Assembly (NCBI GenBank): GCA_035384965.1 | Contig: DAOOJE010000009.1 | Span: 43,944-107,943, forward strand | Reading direction: 5' to 3' | DNA length: 64,000 bases | Source of the DNA: JAAYVZ01 sp035384965 | GTDB lineage: Bacteria > Acidobacteriota > Thermoanaerobaculia > Thermoanaerobaculales > Thermoanaerobaculaceae | In this document: one piece after another, positions 56,747 to 64,000 of the stretch | Position numbering within the stretch: position 1 is the first letter of the stretch | How the letters are laid out: each line of letters opens with the position of its first letter | The notes under the pieces: model-generated | Databases searched by the model: none | Told to the model about the DNA's origin: nothing | Seen by the model: the letters and a program-made list of their open reading frames with translations, nothing else | Made by a program: the position numbers and the translations under genes

Positions 56747-58593
56747 TGGCCGCTCTCGCGCCCGCCCGGGCCAGTCGCCGGCGGCCGGCGGCCAGCGGCC
56801 GGAAGGCCGGTCTGCACGCGCCGCGGCACACCGCGGTCCGGGTGGCGGCCGTGGTCCTCGCGCTGCTCGTGGGCGGGGGAGCGAGCAGCGCTCAGGAGGT
56901 CTCGTTCCGGGCCGAGGTGGAAGCGACCACGGTCGGGATCGAGGACACCTTCCCGCTCATCATCACGATCGAGGGACGCAGCATCGACCTCAAGGGTGAG
57001 ATCTCGACCCCCGAGCTGTCGAATCTCGAGATCGTCGGCGGTCCCTCGGTGTCGACCCGCGTCTCGTTCGTCAACGGCGCGATTTCCCAGGCGCGGCAGT
57101 ACACGCTCATCCTGCGGCCGACCGCGCTCGGCCCCGCCAGGATCGGGCCGGTGCAGGCCCAGCTGGGCGGCCGTGACCGCACGACCGAGCCGATTGCCCT
57201 CGAGGTGGTACCGGGAAGCCGGGTCCGGTCCCGCCCCCGCCCGGCGGACCCATTCGACATGTTCGGCCAGGAGGACCCTTTCGAGGCCATGTTCGGCCGG
57301 CAGCGCCCCGAGCCCGTACACGCCAAGGTGCTGATGGTCGCCGAGGCCAGCCGTCCGCACGTCTTCGTGGGCGAGCCGGTGCTCCTCACCTACTTCCTTT
57401 ACACGCAGGCGGCGGTGGCCGGTCTCGAACCCGAGGAAGCGCCGAAGTTCCCAGGCTTCTGGTCCGAGGAGCTGCCCGCCCCGGAAAGGGAGCAACCCCG
57501 CGGTGAGCGGGTCGAGCGGGACGGCGAGCCGTTCCAGCGCTTCGTGGTCCTGCAGCGCCTGCTGTACCCGACCAGGGCGGGGGTGCTCGAGATCCCCGCT
57601 GCGGGGTTCCGGCTCGGCATCCCTCAGCGCGGGGGGTTCTTCGACCCGGGGTTCGGGCGCACCGCTGTCATCACGCGCCGCACCGAGCCGATCAAGATCA
57701 CGGTCGATCCCCTCCCCTCCGATCCGGCGTTCACTGGCGCCGTCGGCACCCTGCGCGCCTCCGCCGACCTCGACCGCTCGGTGGTCGAGGTCGGCGAGGC
57801 GGCGACGCTGCGCTTTTCGATCGAAGGGACCGGCAACCTGCGGTGGATCGACAAGGCCCCGTCGGTCGACATCCCCGGGGTTCGCGTCTACCCGCCGCAG
57901 GTCAAGACCGAGGTGAAGGCGAGCCCTTCGGGGCTTTCCGGGCGCCGCACCTGGGAGTACGTGCTGATCCCCGAGACCGCTGGCGCGCACCGCATTCCGT
58001 CGATTCCCTTCACGTACCTGGACACCTCGAAGCGCCGCCTCGTGTCAACCGCGACGCCGCCGCTCGTGCTGGCCGCCGGCGCCTCGGCCGCCCAGCCGGC
58101 GGCCACCGCGGCCCTGCCGGTGGCGGTCGCCGCACCGGTCACCGCCGACCTTCGCCTGCGGGACGCGCTCGAGGCTCACCGCCCGCTTGCAGGTCGCGGG
58201 GTCGGTACGTGGCTCGCGGTGCTCCTGGGCCTGTCGGTGCTCGCCCATGCGCTGATCCGGGGCTGGCCGCCGGGCGGGGTCTCGATCCACGATGGCCGCC
58301 CCGGCCTCGCCCGCACGCGCACCGCCCGCAAGGCGCTGTCCGAGCTGCGGCGCGCCGGCCGCGGCGAGCTGTCCAAGGAAGCGGCCGCGATCCTCGTCGA
58401 GCAGGTGCTCGTCGATCTCTTCGGCGAACTCGCGGAACGCCCTGCCGAGGACGACTCCGAGCGCGACCGCGAACTCAAGGGAATCCTGCGCGACGCTCGC
58501 TTCGTGCGCTACGCGCCCCAGCTCGGGGACTACTCCGACAAGCTCCGCGAAGTGGCGGAGCGCGCCGCCGCGGCGGTGAGGAGGTGGGCGTGA
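56746..58593 (+). CDS. batD: BatD-like protein (oxygen tolerance family)
   Basis: The 615-residue protein has a signal/anchor (VRVAAVVLALLVGGGASSAQ) and several Ig-like beta domains typical of BatD (EVEATTVGIEDTFPLIITIE; STRVSFVNGAISQARQYTLI; IEGTGNLRWIDKAPSVDIPG). One C-terminal helix (GTWLAVLLGLSVLAHALIRG) precedes a cytoplasmic tail. The start overlaps the batB-batC stop (TGATG). It probably forms the large periplasmic part of the Bat complex. Confidence 0.92.
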   Translation: MAALAPARASRRRPAASGRKAGLHAPRHTAVRVAAVVLALLVGGGASSAQEVSFRAEVEATTVGIEDTFPLIITIEGRSIDLKGEISTPELSNLEIVGGPSVSTRVSFVNGAISQARQYTLILRPTALGPARIGPVQAQLGGRDRTTEPIALEVVPGSRVRSRPRPADPFDMFGQEDPFEAMFGRQRPEPVHAKVLMVAEASRPHVFVGEPVLLTYFLYTQAAVAGLEPEEAPKFPGFWSEELPAPEREQPRGERVERDGEPFQRFVVLQRLLYPTRAGVLEIPAAGFRLGIPQRGGFFDPGFGRTAVITRRTEPIKITVDPLPSDPAFTGAVGTLRASADLDRSVVEVGEAATLRFSIEGTGNLRWIDKAPSVDIPGVRVYPPQVKTEVKASPSGLSGRRTWEYVLIPETAGAHRIPSIPFTYLDTSKRRLVSTATPPLVLAAGASAAQPAATAALPVAVAAPVTADLRLRDALEAHRPLAGRGVGTWLAVLLGLSVLAHALIRGWPPGGVSIHDGRPGLARTRTARKALSELRRAGRGELSKEAAAILVEQVLVDLFGELAERPAEDDSERDRELKGILRDARFVRYAPQLGDYSDKLREVAERAAAAVRRWA

Positions 58594-59471
58594 GCCCTTA
58601 CCCCGCGACCCGGGAAAGAGGGCAACGGCCGACGCCAGCCTCCCGACCGCAGCCGCTCGCCGCCTGCGGTTCGGGCTCGGGGCGACCGCGGCAGCGAAGG
58701 CACCGCAGGGCGGGGGCCTGCGGCGCGGGCGCGCTTGTGTTGCTGCTGCTGGCGGGGGCGGGAGCGCTGCTGGCGGCGACGCCTGAACCCGAGGAGCGCT
58801 TCAAGGAAGGGACCGCGCTGCTGCGCTCCGGGGACCTCCCGGGCGGCATCGCCGTGCTGCGCGAGCTGGCGGCCTCCGGGCACGAAAGCGTCAACCTCTA
58901 CTGGAACTGGGCGCAGGGTGCCGCGGCCCGGGGCCGGGCCGGCGAGGCGATGTGGGCGCTCCTGCGCGGCCGCGAGATCGGCCCCCCCGACGACGCCGCC
59001 GAGCGGGACATCGAGCGCCTGCGCCAGGCGCTCCAGCTCGACCGCTCCGAGCTCGAACCCGTGCCCGTGGCCGCCCTCGGGCGCCTCGCCCGGAGATGGC
59101 ACTTCGGCCTGTGGAGCGTGCTCCTGGTCGCCCTCGCGTTGCACCTGCGCCTCGCTTTCTGGCGGCGCGCCGTACCGGCGTGGGCAAAGGCCGCCTCCCT
59201 GGCCGCCGCCCTGGCGGCAATCCTCCTCGGAGCCGCTGGGTTCGCCGGCGCCTCGGCCCCCCCCACCGCCGTCGTGACGGCCCGTGATGTGCCGCTGCTC
59301 GACGCCGCCTCCCCCACCGCCCGGACCGTGGCGACCCTGCGCGAGGGCGAGGTGGTCCCAGTCCACGACAGCGCCGGCGAGCACCTGCGCATCCAGGACT
59401 CCTCCGGCGCCCGCGGCTGGGCGCGCACGTCCGACGTGTGGCGTCTCGACGCGCCGCCCAGCCCCCGCTGA
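58590..59471 (+). CDS. BatE-like TPR/SH3 membrane protein
   Basis: The 293-residue protein has a hydrophobic N-terminal segment (GALVLLLLAGAGALLAA) and TPR-like helices (EERFKEGTALLRSGDLPGGI). Two more membrane spans follow (FGLWSVLLVALALHLRLAFW; AASLAAALAAILLGAAGFAG). A bacterial SH3 domain ends it (TARDVPLLDAASPTARTVAT, GARGWARTSDVWRLD). This is the BatE arrangement. GTG 58590 overlaps the BatD stop. SH3 domains often bind peptidoglycan, which fits a cell-envelope role for the operon. Confidence 0.82.
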   Translation: MSPYPATRERGQRPTPASRPQPLAACGSGSGRPRQRRHRRAGACGAGALVLLLLAGAGALLAATPEPEERFKEGTALLRSGDLPGGIAVLRELAASGHESVNLYWNWAQGAAARGRAGEAMWALLRGREIGPPDDAAERDIERLRQALQLDRSELEPVPVAALGRLARRWHFGLWSVLLVALALHLRLAFWRRAVPAWAKAASLAAALAAILLGAAGFAGASAPPTAVVTARDVPLLDAASPTARTVATLREGEVVPVHDSAGEHLRIQDSSGARGWARTSDVWRLDAPPSPR

Positions 59472-59506
59472 CGTGGTATAGGATGGAGCCCACGCGGCGC
59501 TCCGCC

Positions 59507-59875
59507 ATGCGACGAAACCTGGACCTGCTCCGCACGATCTTGCTCCGCGCCGAGGAGGCGGCGCCCGGCACCAATCTCCTCGAGCTAGGGATCGACGAGG
59601 TCGACTTCGCCGAACTCGCGCACCATGCCGAGCTGCTGGTCGAGGCCGGGCTCTTGCGCGCCCAGATCTCGTACATGGAGCGCTCGCCCGTCCCCGTGTA
59701 CGTGGTCGTCGAGCGGCTCACCTGGCCCGGCTACGAGTTCGTCGACCTGGCACGCGACGACGAGCGCTGGGAACGCGTCCTGGCCCGCGTCGCAGCCGGG
59801 GTCGGGGCCACGAGCTTCGAGATCCTCCGCGAGCTCCTGCGCGAGGCCCACGTCGCCGCCCTCACCAGGCACTGA
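59507..59875 (+). CDS. DUF2513-family protein
   Basis: The 122-residue protein matches the DUF2513 pattern: MRRNLDLLRTILL at the start, then HHAELLVEAGLL and RLTWPGYEFVDLARDDERW. It is a winged-helix-like small protein of unknown role, often found in mobile or defence contexts. ATG 59507 is preferred by homology to the usual start; ATG 59483 is also in frame but lies on a TATAGGAT -10-like motif. It follows the Bat operon by 35 bp. Confidence 0.82.
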   Translation: MRRNLDLLRTILLRAEEAAPGTNLLELGIDEVDFAELAHHAELLVEAGLLRAQISYMERSPVPVYVVVERLTWPGYEFVDLARDDERWERVLARVAAGVGATSFEILRELLREAHVAALTRH

Positions 59876-60000
59876 CGTCGGCCTTCGGGTCCAGTGGCAA
59901 ACAGCGGCATCTGCGTGTGAACACAGAGCCAATCGGGCCGGAACGGCCAAGCACAACCCGCCCATGCTTTTCGCAGAACGGACTTCGAAAGGCTCCACCC

Positions 60001-61302
60001 TCAACGCAAGGGATGACTCGGACGCTCGAGCAGCCAGCGCCAGAGAGGCACATACCGGACCGTCTTGCCGTCTGTCGTCTCCTCGGCTTCGTGGCTCGCG
60101 GTCACGATGGTGCCCCGCGCGAGACGGAGCGTGCTCATCGCGGCGAGCAGTCCCTTGAGCTCCCGTTCCCGGGCAGCCTCGGGATCGACGCAGACCTGGA
60201 TCGCGTCGACGATCCTGGTGCCGCGCTTGACGATGAAGTCGCATTCCGCCTGCTCGTCGAAGAAGAAGAGATCGCCGCCGCGACGGACGAGCTCGAGCAG
60301 CACGGCCTGCTCGTAGCGCGCGCCCAGGTCAGGGGAGAAGCTGTGGCCCGCCACCGTCTTGAAGACCGGGTCCTCGACATAGTACTTGCTCACCGCGTTC
60401 CGGCTCAGCCGGTGGCTGAACTTGGGCAGGACGTGCAAGAATCCCGCATCCTCGAGAAATCCGGTGTACGGGCCGACGGTGTTCTTCGACACGGCCGTCG
60501 CTTCGCGTATCGTCGCGCCGAGGCGGGCCAGCGACGTCTTCCGCGTCGTGTTGGCGACGTAGCGCCGGATGAGCGCCTTGAGCACCGCCAGGTTCTTGAT
60601 GCCGTACCGCTCCACCAGGTCCTTGTAGACGACGAGATCCAGGTGGGTGGAGAGGATCCGGCGCCGCTCCGCATCATCCGCAGCGTTCACCGCCTCGAAG
60701 AAGCCGCCCCAGGCGAGATACTCTTCGAGGAGCTTCACCGCCTTGAACCGGTCCCGCGAATACGGAAGTTTCTCGGTCACCGCGACGCCCTTGTACGCGA
60801 CGAACTCTCTGAAACTCATCGGGTAGAGGTTCGTCGTCACGGCGCGGCCCCGGAGTGCGGTCGCGATCTCCTTGCTGAGGAGCTTGGAGGAGGAGCCCGT
60901 GATCCGGATCCGGAAGCGTTTCTCCTCGAAGAGGCGCGCGATGAACCGCTCCCAGCCCGGCACCACCTGGATCTCGTCGAAAAAGAGGTGAAGCTCGTCG
61001 CCGACCCTGTCCGGGTAAAGCTCGTAGTACGCGTCCAACACCAAGCCGAGCCGCTCGCCTGTGAGCCCAACGAGCCGCTCATCCTCGAAGTTGACGAGGA
61101 CGAGCCTCTCGCGGGGCACGCCCCGCTCGAGCAGCTCGTTCGCCACCTGCTACAGGAAATGCGTCTTGCCGACGCGGCGCAGCCCGACGACGGCGTGAAT
61201 CTGGCGCGTGTCGACGAGCGTCGCGGCATGTCGCTTGAAAAGCCGGAACGGCATCCGCTCCTGGTTCTCGATGATGATCCGCTTCAGCTGCTCCTTGAGC
61301 AT
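60001..61302 (-). pseudogene. ATPase/DUF4143 protein interrupted by an amber codon
   Basis: From ATG 61302 (behind GGAGGTG) the product is an AAA-type ATPase of the DUF4143 group. Walker A is GLRRVGKTHFL (40-50). A TAG follows at codon 51 (61150-61152), and the same frame then continues QVANELLERGVPRERLVLVN, Walker B LHLFFDEIQVV, ITGSSSKLLSKEIATALRGR and the DUF4143 domain (FSPDLGARYEQAVLLELVRR; ECDFIVKRG) to TGA 60001. In relatives the position of the stop usually holds Tyr (TFLLYQ-like), so one C-to-G change would explain it. Without readthrough the N-terminal P-loop is separated from the rest. Confidence 0.85.
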
Positions 61303-61330
61303 GCCCACCTCCTGGCAGAATCAGCAAATA

Positions 61331-61343
61331 GAAGTTTCACTTC
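61331..61343. promoter_or_regulatory. Short inverted repeat upstream of the ATPase gene
   Basis: GAAGT-TTC-ACTTC lies 29 bp before the ATG of the DUF4143 ATPase gene in an AT-rich stretch. It may be an operator; it is short and single. Confidence 0.25.
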
Positions 61344-61708
61344 ACAGAACGACACACTAAATCAATGTGTCCCTATGGCTCACGCACCGCAGTCCAGCAG
61401 CGACGCGCCGCGAAGAGCTCAACCCTCAAGAGTTGTGCCGCACGCAATCGTCTCCGGCGCCGCAGCACGCCCCTTGTGGCCACCAACGCATGACAACGAG
61501 CCCCGCTGCAGATCACGAACGGCTCAGCGCCCCGTCCCTCTGCCGATCCGCCACGTGCTTGCCGTCGGGGGTGAGGTGGTCCGGGCCCCCCGCGAGCAGA
61601 ACGCCTTCACCACGCCGCAGCTTTGCCTGCCTTGGGCCTGCCACCGCCGCCCGGCGCGGTCCAGCCCCGCACCACCCGCCCCATCGCACCGTGGGGCTGC
61701 CATGGACC

Positions 61709-61732
61709 GCGGGCCCGCAGGCCCGCATTTTT
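61709..61732 (+). terminator. Rho-independent terminator without an obvious gene
   Basis: GCGGGCC and GGCCCGC form a perfect seven-base stem around CGCA, followed by ATTTTT: the only classical hairpin plus T-tract seen in the window. It is oriented for plus-strand transcription, but no plus-strand gene lies upstream for almost 2 kb. Confidence 0.6.
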
Positions 61733-61850
61733 CCTCTATCCCCTCCCTCCCTGTGGGGCTGCAGCCCCGCCCTCCCCGCCAGCCGCGCCGGGAAAAGTGA
61801 CGAGGGAGGGTGGGAGGATGGCCTTCCCGTGTTGGCGGGCGCGGGAGAGG

Positions 61851-61871
61851 ACTCTCGACTCTCGACTCTCG
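61851..61871. repeat. Three tandem copies of ACTCTCG
   Basis: The heptamer is repeated exactly three times just downstream of secA. On the other strand the sequence CGAGAGTCCTC with a C-rich flank recurs near 2004-2014 as a single copy. Confidence 0.7.
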
Positions 61872-61895
61872 CCCGGGTGGGCGGGAGGGAGGGGC

Positions 61896-64000
<2,105 letters not shown>

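Larger units (their letters stand above)
61303..61895. other. Spacer with AT-rich promoter region, orphan terminator and short tandem repeat
   Basis: No coding gene is supported. The AT-rich part near 61310-61370 probably holds the promoter of the ATPase gene. A plus-strand terminator lies at 61709-61731. At 61851-61871 the heptamer ACTCTCG is repeated three times in tandem. Confidence 0.45.

Overview
This is a high-G+C bacterial chromosomal window with no rRNA, tRNA, CRISPR array or prophage that I can see. The gene content points to an Acidobacteriota genome, probably a Thermoanaerobaculia/Holophagae-type lineage. Indicators are a VWFA-related protein of the acidobacterial type, a tricorn-like S41 protease with a beta-propeller, a Ser/Thr kinase with a long TPR-like tail, an FHA/sigma-54 activator, and a patatin fused to an outer-membrane barrel. 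This placement is inferred from family content, not from a marker gene. The two edge genes are cut: an NDP-forming acyl-CoA synthetase at the left and secA at the right.

Layout. 1-12.5 kb: acyl-CoA synthetase, an ABC-2 exporter pair, ExoD, a metallo-hydrolase, a ferredoxin-nitroreductase, a decayed ABC-2 locus, a divergent AraC/NmrA pair, TerC and an EamA transporter. 12.5-16.7 kb: a more AT-rich accessory block with a propeller protein, a 33-codon ORF behind a good promoter, a gutted IS1634-like transposase and a frameshifted lipoprotein gene. 16.8-20.6 kb: asnB and an NSS transporter with its small subunit. 20.7-28.6 kb: a signalling locus in which a membrane Ser/Thr kinase and an FHA/AAA+ activator lie on the minus strand, divergent from a secreted fibre-like protein with a textbook sigma-54 promoter. 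A uvrA tail remnant lies downstream of the activator. 28.7-39.3 kb: VUT transporter, patatin-barrel protein, tricorn-like protease, FmdB-type zinc ribbon, two decayed glycosyltransferases, ElbB-like protein, glutamine amidotransferase, redoxin and TlpA. 39.5-45.4 kb: VWFA protein, a GH44 cellulase pseudogene ending in an S-layer-type repeat, and an SDR. 45.9-50.7 kb: membrane glycosyltransferase with a PA14-like tail, M29-type aminopeptidase, Nudix hydrolase and parvulin foldase. 50.9-59.9 kb: a tightly overlapping MoxR/Bat operon with a BatB-BatC fusion. 60-64 kb: an ATPase/DUF4143 gene broken by an amber codon, then secA.

The most notable items are these. First, the kinase, FHA-activator and sigma-54-promoter module, whose activator has GVATGV in place of GAFTGA. 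Second, a 102-bp palindromic element present twice. Third, four in-frame stops in otherwise readable genes, all of them TAG. Fourth, -10-like hexamers 6-8 nt before start codons, which suggest leaderless mRNAs and help fix several starts. All calls were made by reading the sequence; no database search was run.
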